From Cribrihabitans_A pelagius (GTDB lineage: Bacteria; Pseudomonadota; Alphaproteobacteria; Rhodobacterales; Rhodobacteraceae), in NCBI RefSeq assembly GCF_048820915.1, contig NZ_JBMERR010000019.1, positions 1-64,000 on the forward strand: a stretch of DNA of 64,000 nucleotides, given 5' to 3'. A program made the translations under genes and the position numbers. Numbering within the stretch: the first letter of the stretch is position 1; each line of letters begins with the position of its first letter. This document shows positions 49,903 through 58,223 of the stretch, one piece after another. A model generated the notes under the pieces. That model made no database searches. It was given only the letters and a program-made list of their open reading frames with translations, and had not been told where the DNA came from.

Positions 49903-50307
49903 TCAGGATTCCAGTGCTTCGCGTCCATTGAATTTGGAAACCTGCGCCGTCCATTCGCCGGGAAAGTACTGCATTGCGGTCTTCAGGGTCAGGTCTGCGA
50001 ACTGCGTGCCATCGAGAACCGCCGTGACGATCTCGGGAGCCAGCAGTGTGAGCCGCAGGATTCGTGTCAGGAACGAAGGCGTCACGCCTTCCCGCTCCGC
50101 AAGCTCTCTGATCGTGGCGAACTCCCCTGACTCCAGAATCTGCTTCCACCGGAACGCGCGCGCCAGCGCCTTAACGAGGGTGCTGTCTGTCCGGCGCGAT
50201 GGCATCGCGCCATCCGGCAATTGCATCTCCTTCCGTCCGCCGCGCTTCACGAGGCGGAACGGGACGTGGAGCGTCACCGTCTCTGGGATCGGCGTCCTGC
50301 TGGTCAT
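49903..50307 (-). CDS. Recombinase-associated helix-turn-helix protein
   Basis: A 134-residue protein with a central HTH-like stretch (IRELAEREGVTPSFLTRILRLTLLAPEIV), resembling KorB/ParB-type DNA-binding helices. It is a familiar neighbour of large serine recombinases in alphaproteobacterial islands. Its ATG overlaps the recombinase stop (ATGA, 50304-50307). It may modulate recombination; function not established. Confidence 0.65.
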   Translation of the reverse strand: MTSRTPIPETVTLHVPFRLVKRGGRKEMQLPDGAMPSRRTDSTLVKALARAFRWKQILESGEFATIRELAEREGVTPSFLTRILRLTLLAPEIVTAVLDGTQFADLTLKTAMQYFPGEWTAQVSKFNGREALES

Positions 50308-51614
50308 GCTGCCACCTCAATGCCGCCTGCAAGCATCTCGCGGGCAAGGCCACTGAGTCCGTCGAGGCGCAGCCGCACGTTCAACCCGTCCGCACCGATG
50401 TCGATGCGCTCGACGAGCAGCGCCACGATGCGCGCCTGCTCCGCTGGGAAGAGTTCATCCCAAACCGGGTCGAGTTGCTGCAGGGCCGCGCGGGCATCGG
50501 CCTCGGTCATGTCGTCGGCATGCGGCCGCGCTGCCTTCCATGTGCCCGCCACAATCTCAGGCTGGCGGAACACGGCGCGGAGTTGATCTATGACGGCGGT
50601 TTCGATTTCACCTGCTGGGACACGTCCGACAGGGCACGAGCCGGCGCCGTGCTTCAGCACCGTCTGGCTGACATAGTAGCGGTAGAGCTTGCCGCCCTTG
50701 CGCGTGTGGGTGGGCGAGAACGCCGCACCATCCGGACCGTAGAGCAGCCCCTTCAGCAGCGCGGGGGTGTCGGCCCGAGTGCGTGCGGCGCGTTTGCGAG
50801 GGCTTTCGGTCAGGATGGCGTGGACCTTGTCCCAAACATCCTTTTCGATGATGGCATCATGCTCGCCGGGGTAGCTGTTCCCCTTGTGGACGGCTTCGCC
50901 GATGTAGGCGCGGTTGTTCAACACGCGATACAGGTATTTCTTGTCTATCCGGTTGCCACGGCTGGTCTGGATGCCGCGTGCTGCCAGCTCCCGCGCCAGT
51001 TCCGTGCCCGAACCGATTTCGATGAAACGGTTGAAGATCCAGCGGACATTGGCGGCATCGGCCTCCTTGATGATCAGCTTCCGGTCCTTCACCTCGTAGC
51101 CAAGCGGTGGCACGCCGCCCATCCACATGCCCTTCATACGGCTGGCGCGGACCTTGTCCCGTATGCGCTCGGCTGTCACCTCGCGCTCAAATTGGGCGAA
51201 TGACAGCAGGATGTTCAGAGTCAGCCGCCCCATGGAGGTGGTCGTGTTGAACGACTGTGTGACGGAAACGAAGGTGACGCCATTCCGGTCGAACACCTCG
51301 ACTAGTTTGGAAAAATCCATCAGCGACCGCGACAGACGGTCGATCTTGTACACGACGACAACGTCGACCAAGCCATCTTCGACATCCGCAAGCAGACGTT
51401 TCAGGCCGGGGCGTTCCAACGTGCCGCCGGAGATGCCACCGTCGTCATATTGGTCGCGGACCAGCACCCAGCCCTCGGACCGTTGGCTGGCGATATAGGC
51501 CTCGCAGGCCTCGCGTTGGGCGTGGAGCGAGTTGAACTCCTGCTCCAGCCCTTCCTCGGAGGATTTGCGGGTGTAAACGGCGCAGCGCAGTTTCCTGACA
51601 ATCGGTTTGGTCAT
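50304..51614 (-). CDS. Large serine recombinase
   Basis: A 436-residue site-specific recombinase. The catalytic domain begins RCAVYTRKSSEEGLEQEFNSL with the nucleophile Ser in TRKSS, followed by YDDGGISGGTLERPGLKRLL and YKIDRLSRSLMDF; a recombinase domain (MWMGGVPPLGYEVKDRKLII) and a C-terminal zinc ribbon-like region follow. The start at ATG 51614 fits the family N-terminus. Such enzymes integrate and excise phages and islands. It overlaps both neighbours by 4 bases in a four-gene operon. The attachment sites are not visible. Confidence 0.93.
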   Translation of the reverse strand: MTKPIVRKLRCAVYTRKSSEEGLEQEFNSLHAQREACEAYIASQRSEGWVLVRDQYDDGGISGGTLERPGLKRLLADVEDGLVDVVVVYKIDRLSRSLMDFSKLVEVFDRNGVTFVSVTQSFNTTTSMGRLTLNILLSFAQFEREVTAERIRDKVRASRMKGMWMGGVPPLGYEVKDRKLIIKEADAANVRWIFNRFIEIGSGTELARELAARGIQTSRGNRIDKKYLYRVLNNRAYIGEAVHKGNSYPGEHDAIIEKDVWDKVHAILTESPRKRAARTRADTPALLKGLLYGPDGAAFSPTHTRKGGKLYRYYVSQTVLKHGAGSCPVGRVPAGEIETAVIDQLRAVFRQPEIVAGTWKAARPHADDMTEADARAALQQLDPVWDELFPAEQARIVALLVERIDIGADGLNVRLRLDGLSGLAREMLAGGIEVAA

Positions 51615-52063
51615 GCGCCCCTCCGGTGATTTTTCAGGCCAAAGAACACCCAGCCGTTCCAGCGTGTGCCGGTGATCGCGCGGGCAATGGCCGACAGCGA
51701 TTTGTAAGGGCGGCCCTGCCAGTCGAAACCATCGGTCGTGACGGTGACGAGATGCTCGACGCCCTGCCATTCGCGGACCAGCCGCGTGCCCACGATCGGT
51801 GTCTGGTCAGCGCGGATGCGGCTCTTCTTGCGGTCGCCGCCGTCCAGCTGTTCGCCAAGGGCTTCGAGCCGCCGGATCGTGTCGGGTTTCAGGCCGCCAT
51901 AGGCCAACTCCTGGATGCGGTAGGCTAGTCGACTCTCGAGGTAGCGACGATTGAACGGCGGCGGCTCGCTGTCGAACAGCTCACGCCATTGCGTCTTCAG
52001 GTCTGGTGTCGACGTGGTCTTGAGCGCGGCCAGGCGGGCGGGAATGGGATCTTGTTTTGTCAT
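51611..52063 (-). CDS. DUF2924 domain protein
   Basis: A 150-residue protein: PPPFNRRYLESRLAYRIQELAYGGL and GTRLVREWQGVEHLVTV match DUF2924, a family almost always found beside serine recombinases. ATG 52063 is the family start. The overlap with the recombinase start (ATGA) shows coupling. Probably an accessory to recombination or DNA binding; the biochemical role is unknown. Confidence 0.88.
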   Translation of the reverse strand: MTKQDPIPARLAALKTTSTPDLKTQWRELFDSEPPPFNRRYLESRLAYRIQELAYGGLKPDTIRRLEALGEQLDGGDRKKSRIRADQTPIVGTRLVREWQGVEHLVTVTTDGFDWQGRPYKSLSAIARAITGTRWNGWVFFGLKNHRRGA

Positions 52064-52263
52064 GCGTTTCTCCGGTGAGTTGGAGTTGCATGACGCCATT
52101 CGTCGGCCGGATAGTGTAGGCAACTTTCTCCAGTATCGTCAGATACTTCCGCCCGATTCCGCATCCTCAGACGAAACAACCCGAGCGCCAGCAACTCGCA
52201 CAGTTCGGCGCGGCGTTCGGCCGGTGTCATCTGGTCGGGCGGGAGTGGGTTGGGTCGTTTCAT
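52060..52263 (-). CDS. Small protein heading the recombinase operon
   Basis: A 67-residue protein starting at ATG 52263: MKRPNPLPPDQMTPAERRAEL then CELLALGLFRLRMR. It resembles small unnamed proteins that precede DUF2924 in such modules. Its stop overlaps the DUF2924 start. No function assigned. Confidence 0.7.
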   Translation of the reverse strand: MKRPNPLPPDQMTPAERRAELCELLALGLFRLRMRNRAEVSDDTGESCLHYPADEWRHATPTHRRNA

Positions 52264-52457
52264 GTCTCGGGCAGCCGTGATTGGGGTGTCGTTACCAATC
52301 AAAAGCCACCCCGAAGCCTCGGGTGGGACATGCCGCGCTCCACGACTGCCAGAAAAAAGCGAACAAGTGGAGAACATCGACCCTTGCGGAAGAAAGTTTC
52401 GTCAGCGATTATCGGAGGTTGAATCAGATAGAGAGAAACACTCGTTGAGGTGATTTC

Positions 52458-52613
52458 ATGGCGCGCAAAGCAATTCCGATCGGTCCGAATATCCTGGCGT
52501 TGATTGAACAGGCGCGCGTTGACCTTACCCGAGCAGCACAGACCGTTCGGCAATGGGTCAATCCCGTTTCCAATTGCCCAACTGGTCATCGCAATTTCAA
52601 ATTCCGAATATGA
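52458..52613 (+). CDS. Small ORF upstream of the 724-residue protein
   Basis: A 51-codon frame (MARKAIPIGPNILALIEQAR..., ending KFRI) with a good GAGGTGA ribosome site seven bases before ATG 52458. The N-terminal half is helical. It could be a genuine leader or small partner protein, or the 5' remnant of a larger gene. It ends 49 bases before the large gene on the same strand. I do not recognise a family. Confidence 0.4.
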   Translation: MARKAIPIGPNILALIEQARVDLTRAAQTVRQWVNPVSNCPTGHRNFKFRI

Positions 52614-52661
52614 CACCAAGTTTGTAGACTACAGATTAAATAAGCGTTTTCGGAGACTTAT

Positions 52662-54836
52662 ATGGTACGTGCCCCAGCCAAGACCTGCCCGAACCTTTCT
52701 CGACTGCTCAATGACGCAGAGCCGTCATTGCTATCGGCGTTTTTTCGGAGCAGGTCGTTCGAAAGGCTGGATTGGCTGAAGAACTACCAGTTCGAGCCCA
52801 ATGACTCTGAAGGCCCGGCTTCCGCTACCACTATGTTGCATCAAGAAAACAAGGACCGCTTGGGGCCACTAGAAGCGGAGGCCGCACGAATTGTCACCCT
52901 CATCGCTGACCGGGGTCAATTCGTGCTCGAAGGTTTGGCCAGGGCAAAGCTAGAACCCGAGCGCTCCCGTGAACTCATGGACCAGCGGGATCAGCTTGCG
53001 CGCAGCCTTTGGGCCTTCACCCATGAACAGAGCCTGTTCGAAGCGGCCGAAAACAGTCTGCACCTGCGCATGTATCGTCGCTATGACAAGCACTATCAGA
53101 CGTTTATGGCCGATCCGTCGACGGATGGTGGTCCCGACGCGGGCAGTGAAATACTCGATGCGCTGCTTTCCCAGCTGAACACCGAGTTGGATCGAGGTGA
53201 CGGTTATAGCATTGACCGTTTCGATATTCCGGAGGATGGGGACGAACCGGCCGCCGAGATGTATCTGCTATTTCACCCCGACCCTCCGACCAGCGTTCGA
53301 GAGATTGATGATTCCGGCAATCGGTCCCGCATCTATTTCCGACCGCCGGGGGAAGCGATGATCGTCTACACACCTTCGACAGGTCGAGTTCATGTTCGGG
53401 CCGGTACGAGAACCCTGCGCCACACCATTGCCGAGCGGTTCATTGAGACGGCTTTGGATCAGACGTATTCGAACCAGCCGGTCGATTTTCAGGCGTACGA
53501 CATCTCGCAATTCCTGTCGGGTTTTGATCTGAATCCGCCCGAACTGGACGATGCGGTAATCCTGCGCGCTCAGGTGATCCGTGCAGAGATCAGCGTTGTC
53601 AATTTGGCAAACCGCCTGTCGCTGTCAACGACCATCAATCAGGACATATCGGCAATTATCGGCGCTCAGCCCGGTCTGGACCGCATTTTCTCTCGCGCTG
53701 TCGCGATCCGCTTCGTCGAGATTGCAGTCAGGTATCGCCGTGCAGGCGCGGCCACTGAGAAAACGCTCAACTTCACTTTGACCGACCGGAACACGAGCAG
53801 CCTCCTCAGCGTGGACGATCATTTCGAGCGCGTGCTCGGTCATAGATTGCTTCGGCATTGGAACATTTTGCAAGAGGGGCGCGCCCCGAACGCTGTTGAA
53901 GGCATGACCATTATGCCTGCACTGCTCTCCATCTGGGACATCAGCGCCGACAGGATTGCCGGTGCATGGCTCCTCGATCGCGGAATCGACCCGGCTCTTC
54001 TGACAGAATTGGGTTTTCTTGTACCCGCGGGCTGGGAAGGCGACGACCTGATCGATGACGAAGACGGAATTGGCCCAGTTGTGGCCGAAGTCGTTGCACA
54101 ACCGGACAAGGTCGATCTCAAAGTTGCAGAGGGCCATGTTACTCCCAGTGGTGGCAGTCCGGATCGCTATAGAACCTATCGTGTGCGCGATGGCTGGGTC
54201 GAGGAACATCTTCGCGCTCGATTGGAAGATACGCTGGATGCGCCTGCCATCGAGGAATTGAATAAACACCTGCTGTATCTTGGCAGGCTCGAGATCGACA
54301 ACCGGGATGTTCCGATCTACCTGGCTCGCAGTCTGGACCAGGAAAAAGTCAGGGCGTCGGTCGACGGAGAGCTAAGGGCACGCAGCAGCCTTGGGATTGG
54401 ACTGGTGCTGCAGGCTGGAAACGCGGCGGGGGCGTGCCTTGCTGCGAATGTCTTGACGCCTCTTGCCGATCACATGGAAGCCGACGAACCGGAAATCACC
54501 CTGGTTGCGGATAAGCTCAAGGCCATCTTTCGACGCGACCAATCTCTCGCGCGAGGCGGGCTGACCGTGCAGCTTGAACGCACTGGCGAAAATTCCGGAA
54601 CGCTTTTTGTGCCGGGAAAGGGATCCATCGACATATCGGGTGAACAGAGGCTGCTCGTCGTTCAGCGGCTTGTGGACGCCCACAATAATGGCCCTGCACC
54701 AATCGTAACAGCAGATCTTATTTCAGGCATTGAGGACCAATCATTGTCCAACATTTTTGGGTCTGTGCTTTGGAAAAAGCTCAAGGCAGACTTTGTCCGA
54801 TCTCCGAAACGTAAGTGGTGGGAGATCGCGATCTGA
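52662..54836 (+). CDS. Unknown 724-residue protein in the island
   Basis: I do not recognise this protein. It has no signal peptide or membrane segment. The N-terminal ~190 residues are helical and charged (LFEAAENSLHLRMYRRYDKHYQTF); the middle (~190-300) is beta-rich with acidic stretches; RAQVIRAEISVVNLANRLSL and the region 300-450 are mixed; the end (KKLKADFVRSPKRKWWEIAI) is basic. No Walker, nuclease or methylase motif is evident. GC content and codon use are lower than in the core genes. It stands alone with its own upstream region, divergent from the recombinase module, the place of a cargo gene. CGGAGA precedes ATG 52662. Confidence 0.7.
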   Translation: MVRAPAKTCPNLSRLLNDAEPSLLSAFFRSRSFERLDWLKNYQFEPNDSEGPASATTMLHQENKDRLGPLEAEAARIVTLIADRGQFVLEGLARAKLEPERSRELMDQRDQLARSLWAFTHEQSLFEAAENSLHLRMYRRYDKHYQTFMADPSTDGGPDAGSEILDALLSQLNTELDRGDGYSIDRFDIPEDGDEPAAEMYLLFHPDPPTSVREIDDSGNRSRIYFRPPGEAMIVYTPSTGRVHVRAGTRTLRHTIAERFIETALDQTYSNQPVDFQAYDISQFLSGFDLNPPELDDAVILRAQVIRAEISVVNLANRLSLSTTINQDISAIIGAQPGLDRIFSRAVAIRFVEIAVRYRRAGAATEKTLNFTLTDRNTSSLLSVDDHFERVLGHRLLRHWNILQEGRAPNAVEGMTIMPALLSIWDISADRIAGAWLLDRGIDPALLTELGFLVPAGWEGDDLIDDEDGIGPVVAEVVAQPDKVDLKVAEGHVTPSGGSPDRYRTYRVRDGWVEEHLRARLEDTLDAPAIEELNKHLLYLGRLEIDNRDVPIYLARSLDQEKVRASVDGELRARSSLGIGLVLQAGNAAGACLAANVLTPLADHMEADEPEITLVADKLKAIFRRDQSLARGGLTVQLERTGENSGTLFVPGKGSIDISGEQRLLVVQRLVDAHNNGPAPIVTADLISGIEDQSLSNIFGSVLWKKLKADFVRSPKRKWWEIAI

Positions 54837-54896
54837 GATCAACTCCGATCCGGCTCCGTTCCGAGGTCTGACGAACTCCGATTCTTGCGTCCAATA

Positions 54897-54926
54897 GGAG
54901 TGCTCCATAGCAAAGAGGAGCACTCC
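54897..54926 (+). promoter_or_regulatory. RBS-masking hairpin before the Com-like gene
   Basis: Perfect 10-bp inverted repeat GGAGTGCTCC (54897-54906) / GGAGCACTCC (54917-54926) with a 10-base loop. The ribosome site AGAGGAG (54914-54920) lies in the loop edge and 3' arm, and the ATG is two bases after the stem. In the folded mRNA the ribosome site is hidden. Since phage Mu Com activates mom translation by melting such a structure, self-control by the Com-like protein is a reasonable idea. Confidence 0.75.
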
Positions 54927-54927
54927 A

Positions 54928-55173
54928 ATGCCGACTCCCGACACTTCCCGCCAGCCAGCCCAGATGAGCTGGACCGGTGGTGCAAAATCAAAACCCAACC
55001 CTTTGAGCCCCGAATGGCGCTGCACGCGCTGTGACAAGCTGCTCGGTGTCCGCCGGGACGGCCGCATGCACCTGCGTTTCGCGCGGGGGCACGAGTATCT
55101 CGTGGGCTTTCCAGTTCAGGCCACCTGCCGCGGCTGCGGCGCGCTGAACCACGCGACCGCACCCGCGCGCTGA
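54928..55173 (+). CDS. Com-like zinc-ribbon protein
   Basis: An 81-residue protein with one four-cysteine zinc ribbon: WRCTRCDKLLGV and, 30 residues later, ATCRGCGALNH. This resembles phage Mu Com, a small RNA-binding translational activator, and Com-related proteins in prophages. No mom gene is visible nearby. The N-terminal ~28 residues are Pro/Ser-rich. Translation appears guarded by the hairpin directly upstream. Confidence 0.7.
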   Translation: MPTPDTSRQPAQMSWTGGAKSKPNPLSPEWRCTRCDKLLGVRRDGRMHLRFARGHEYLVGFPVQATCRGCGALNHATAPAR

Positions 55174-55272
55174 CGCGCGCATTCACCCAACCCCCTGAAA
55201 TCGCAGAGACGCGCGACGTCCTGACCTGGCCACGACAAGGCGCTGGACGCCTGGCCGCAAGGCAGGCGTCCG

Positions 55273-55995
55273 ATGTCCTTCGCGTGGCACGAGATCCGTG
55301 ATCACCTCATGCAATCTTCCTCCAACCTTCACTTCCAGCGCAGTTTCGACGCCGTCCGGCGTGAACAGGCCGCCCTTTCGGCGTTCCGGGATCCGGCGGC
55401 CCTGCTGGACGGGCTGCATCGCACCCCCGGCGATCATGGCCAGAAGAACGTGATCCTCACCGCGCTCGTCAGGGCGGCGCAGGCAGATGGGCCCGCGTCC
55501 GACTGCGCCCTGACGCTGCTGTTGCTGGCGCTCTGGCCGGGCCTCGACGCCATCCGCTGCCGGTCGATCTGGCGCAGGCTCGGCACCGCCGACGAGGTCG
55601 CGTCCGATGTTCTGGCGCGCACCACCGTGTCGGTCCGCAGCCTCGACCTCGGACGCGTCAACTGGATCGCGGCCACGGTGCTGCGCAACGTCGAGCGCGA
55701 CATGATCCGCGTGCGCCAGCGCGACACGGCGCGCGAACATCTCGCCAGCGGCGCCGATCCCGACGAGGTGGCGGACAGCGGCGACAGCGGGATCGGCGCA
55801 ACCGGGTACGCACGGCTGAACGACGCCGTGCGGAAGCTGCTCGGCGATGACGCCCTGCTGGTGATCCGCGTCGCGATCGAGGGTTTCTCGCAAGCCGAGG
55901 CGGGAGCCGAACTGGGCTTGACCGAGGCTGCCGCCCGCAAGCGGCACCAGCGCGCCATGCGCCGGCTGCACGCCGCCCTCGAGGAAATCCCCTGA
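55273..55995 (+). CDS. Sigma-70-like (ECF-type) protein of mobile element
   Basis: A 240-residue protein. The region VNWIAATVLRNVERDMIRVRQRD resembles a sigma region 2 helix, and the C-terminal QAEAGAELGLTEAAARKRHQRAMRRL is a region 4-type helix-turn-helix. It may direct transcription of the downstream replication module. The assignment is by motif only; alternative reading is a sigma-like DNA-binding protein without polymerase contact. Confidence 0.65.
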   Translation: MSFAWHEIRDHLMQSSSNLHFQRSFDAVRREQAALSAFRDPAALLDGLHRTPGDHGQKNVILTALVRAAQADGPASDCALTLLLLALWPGLDAIRCRSIWRRLGTADEVASDVLARTTVSVRSLDLGRVNWIAATVLRNVERDMIRVRQRDTAREHLASGADPDEVADSGDSGIGATGYARLNDAVRKLLGDDALLVIRVAIEGFSQAEAGAELGLTEAAARKRHQRAMRRLHAALEEIP

Positions 55996-56000
55996 CCCGA

Positions 56001-56033
56001 TGTCCCGATCCGGTCCCGCCGGTGGCTTTTCCC
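56001..56033 (+). repeat. Intergenic leader repeat, copy A
   Basis: 33 bases starting TGTCCCGATCCGGTC and ending GGTGGCTTTTCCC; 29 of 33 match the copy at 57505-57537. Both copies are followed by a similar CTCCAAC-GAAA segment and then a gene start after 45-50 bases. Probably a leader or promoter element copied within the module. Confidence 0.75.
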
Positions 56034-56079
56034 ATTCGAGCGCCCCGAGCGCCTCTCCTCCAACCGAAAGCAGACACGC

Positions 56080-56274
56080 ATGAACCGTACTGCCGACCTG
56101 TCGCTCGAGGATTTCAGGCGTCTTCCGGGGCTCTATCGCCGCTGGGAGCTGACCGAGGTCTGCGAGCCCAACCGCAACTATCAGATCGAGGACGCCGGCG
56201 CCCATGCCGACGGGACGCCGCTCCTGGCGATCTACGTCGCCGAGCCCGCGCCCGACGTCCGCGAGGCCGCGTGA
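56080..56274 (+). CDS. Small protein of the replication module
   Basis: A 64-residue protein (MNRTADLSLEDFRRLPGLYR ... IYVAEPAPDVREAA). Unrecognised. It is acidic-basic mixed, without membrane segments. It follows leader repeat A and overlaps the next possible start. Confidence 0.55.
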   Translation: MNRTADLSLEDFRRLPGLYRRWELTEVCEPNRNYQIEDAGAHADGTPLLAIYVAEPAPDVREAA

Positions 56275-56312
56275 TGCGCCTCCTCAATCACCTCATCTCA
56301 CGGAGAAAAGCT

Positions 56313-56609
56313 ATGCCGGACCAGCCGGACGACATCACCCGTCTTCGCGCCGCGAGCTACGCCCTCGAAGAACTCCCCGAAACCATCGCCCTCCCGCAGC
56401 GCGCCGGTGACGAGCCGCGCGAGCCGCTGCCGGTCGTCGAGGCGACCGTCGACGAGATCGCCTTCGCGATCGTGGAGGCGGAGCGCGAGAGCACGGCCGC
56501 CTACCGCCGGGCCGATGCGCTGAAGCGGCTCTACAAGATCGTCCGCGAGGCGGGGTGCATCGGCGCCGACCGCGCCGCCACGGCCGTGATCAAGAAGGAG
56601 GGCCAGTGA
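56313..56609 (+). CDS. Small helical protein of the replication module
   Basis: A 98-residue protein; ATG 56313 was chosen for the GGAG at 56302 (an upstream in-frame ATG at 56274 adds 13 residues). The C-terminal half is helical (AFAIVEAERESTAAYRRADA). Its stop overlaps the next start (TGATG at 56607-56611). Unrecognised family; seems to be part of the recombination-replication operon. Confidence 0.65.
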   Translation: MPDQPDDITRLRAASYALEELPETIALPQRAGDEPREPLPVVEATVDEIAFAIVEAERESTAAYRRADALKRLYKIVREAGCIGADRAATAVIKKEGQ

Positions 56610-57484
56610 TGGCCCTTCCCATCATCGGCGCCGACGAACGGCTCGCGCAGCGCAAGGGGATCAAGGGCGTCATCTTCGGCCGGTCCGGCATCGGCAAGAC
56701 CAGCCTGCTCTGGACGCTGAATGCCTCGACCACGCTCTTCCTCGATCTCGAGGCTGGCGATCTGGCGGTCGAGGGGCTGGAGATCGACACGCTCCGGCCC
56801 CGCACCTGGAAGGAATGCCGCGATTTCGCGGTGTTCATCGGCGGGCCGAACCCGGCGCTGCGCGAGGACCAACCCTACAGCCAGGCGCATTTCGACGAGG
56901 TCTGCGGCCGCTACGGCGATCCCACGGTGATCGGGAAATACGAGACCGTCTTCATCGACTCGATCACCGTGGCCGGGCGGCTCTGCTTCCAGTGGTGCCG
57001 CGGCCAGCCCGAGGCGTTCTCCGAGAAGACAGGCAAGCCCGACATCCGCGGCGCCTACGGGCTGCATGGCCGCGAGATGATAGGCTGGCTGACCCATCTG
57101 CAGCACACGCGCGGCAAGCACGTCTGGTTCGTCGGGATCCTCGACGAGCGGCTCGACGATTTCAACCGCAAGGTCTTCCAGCCGCAGATCGACGGCTCGA
57201 AGACCGGGCTCGAGCTGCCCGGGATCGTCGATCAGGTCATCACCATGGCCGACATCCCGGACCCCGGCGGCCAGCCGCAGCGCGCCTTCGTCTGCCAGAC
57301 GCTGAACCCCTGGGGCTATCCCGCCAAGGACCGCTCCGGTCGCCTCGACATGGTCGAGGCCCCGCATCTCGGCCGGCTGATGGAGAAGATCCAGCGCCCT
57401 GCGGCGCCTGCCTCCGAACGCCTGACCTGGCCGCCGGTGACGCCCGCCGATCCCGCCCCCGCGCAGGAGCCCGGCCATGGCTGA
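56609..57484 (+). CDS. AAA_24/Sak4-like RecA-type ATPase
   Basis: A 291-residue P-loop ATPase: GVIFGRSGIGKTSLLWTLN (Walker A G24-T31), LFLDLEAGD, and Walker B TVFIDSIT with Asp117. This pattern matches the AAA_24 family that includes phage Sak4 single-strand annealing recombinases. Position ahead of an OB-like/SSB candidate, a DEAH helicase and a Cas4-like nuclease supports a role in recombination-dependent replication. Its start overlaps the previous stop. Confidence 0.78.
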   Translation: MALPIIGADERLAQRKGIKGVIFGRSGIGKTSLLWTLNASTTLFLDLEAGDLAVEGLEIDTLRPRTWKECRDFAVFIGGPNPALREDQPYSQAHFDEVCGRYGDPTVIGKYETVFIDSITVAGRLCFQWCRGQPEAFSEKTGKPDIRGAYGLHGREMIGWLTHLQHTRGKHVWFVGILDERLDDFNRKVFQPQIDGSKTGLELPGIVDQVITMADIPDPGGQPQRAFVCQTLNPWGYPAKDRSGRLDMVEAPHLGRLMEKIQRPAAPASERLTWPPVTPADPAPAQEPGHG

Positions 57485-57504
57485 GCGCACCGCGCCACGC
57501 CCGG

Positions 57505-57537
57505 TGTCCCGATCCGGTCGCCGGGGTGGCTTTTCCC
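57505..57537 (+). repeat. Intergenic leader repeat, copy B
   Basis: Second copy of the 33-base repeat at 56001-56033, placed between the Sak4-like and SSB-like genes, 49 bases before the next ATG. Confidence 0.75.
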
Positions 57538-57585
57538 CACTGACGCCGCTGCGCGTCCCACCCTCCAACTGAAAGGAGCCGCGCA

Positions 57586-58209
57586 ATGTCCGGACCCTGG
57601 AACGACTTCAACTCCGCCCAATCCAACACCAACGTCATCCCGAAGGGCACGCTCGCCAAGGTGCGGGCCTCACTGCGGCCCGGCGGCTACGACGACCCCT
57701 CGCAGGGCTGGACCGGCGGCTGGGCGCGCCGCGCCGCCACCGGCGCCGTCTATCTTGACGTCGAATATACGGTGCTCGAGGGGCCCTATGCCCGGCGCAA
57801 GATCTGGTCGTTGATCGGTCTCTACAGCCCCAAGGGCCCGGACTGGGCCAACATGGGGCGCGGCCTGATCCGCGGCATCCTCAACTCGGCGCGCGGCGTG
57901 TCGGACAAGGACAACTCGCCCGAGGCGCAGGCGCGCCGCCGCATCAACGGGTTCGGCGATCTCGACGGGGTCGAATTCGTCGCCCGCATCGACATCGGCA
58001 CCGACACCAACGGCGAGGACAAGAACGAGATCCGCGCCGCCGTCACCCCCGACCATCGCGACTACGCCGCGCTCATGGGCGCGGTCGCGCCGCAGTTCAC
58101 CGCCGCCCCGGCGCAGGGCCACGCCCCGCAGCAGCCTACCACGGTCACCCAGCCCAGCCAGCCTGCGTCCGCCCCCGGCGCCGCCGGTCGGCCGAGCTGG
58201 GCGCAGTAA
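57586..58209 (+). CDS. Possible ssDNA-binding protein (DUF669-like)
   Basis: A 207-residue protein: a structured N-terminal ~150 residues (WNDFNSAQSN, KIWSLIGLYSPKGPDWANMGR) and a Pro/Gln-rich flexible tail ending RPSWAQ. Phage DUF669 proteins, placed after Sak4-type ATPases, are ssDNA-binding, and the layout (compact domain plus disordered tail) fits. Assignment is by context and is tentative. AAAGGAG precedes ATG 57586. Confidence 0.55.
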   Translation: MSGPWNDFNSAQSNTNVIPKGTLAKVRASLRPGGYDDPSQGWTGGWARRAATGAVYLDVEYTVLEGPYARRKIWSLIGLYSPKGPDWANMGRGLIRGILNSARGVSDKDNSPEAQARRRINGFGDLDGVEFVARIDIGTDTNGEDKNEIRAAVTPDHRDYAALMGAVAPQFTAAPAQGHAPQQPTTVTQPSQPASAPGAAGRPSWAQ

Positions 58210-58223
58210 GGGGGAGACCAGCG

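Noticed and set aside
49775..50149. A 124-codon minus-strand frame overlapping the recombinase-associated HTH gene
   Set aside because: Its first half is an alternative frame of the HTH gene. The remaining part may be a relic of coding sequence but cannot be supported as a gene.
52458..52613. Reading the 51-codon frame as the start of a DUF1016/YhcG-type nuclease
   Set aside because: Only a short LIEQAR-like stretch is similar; the following residues do not match, so no family was assigned.
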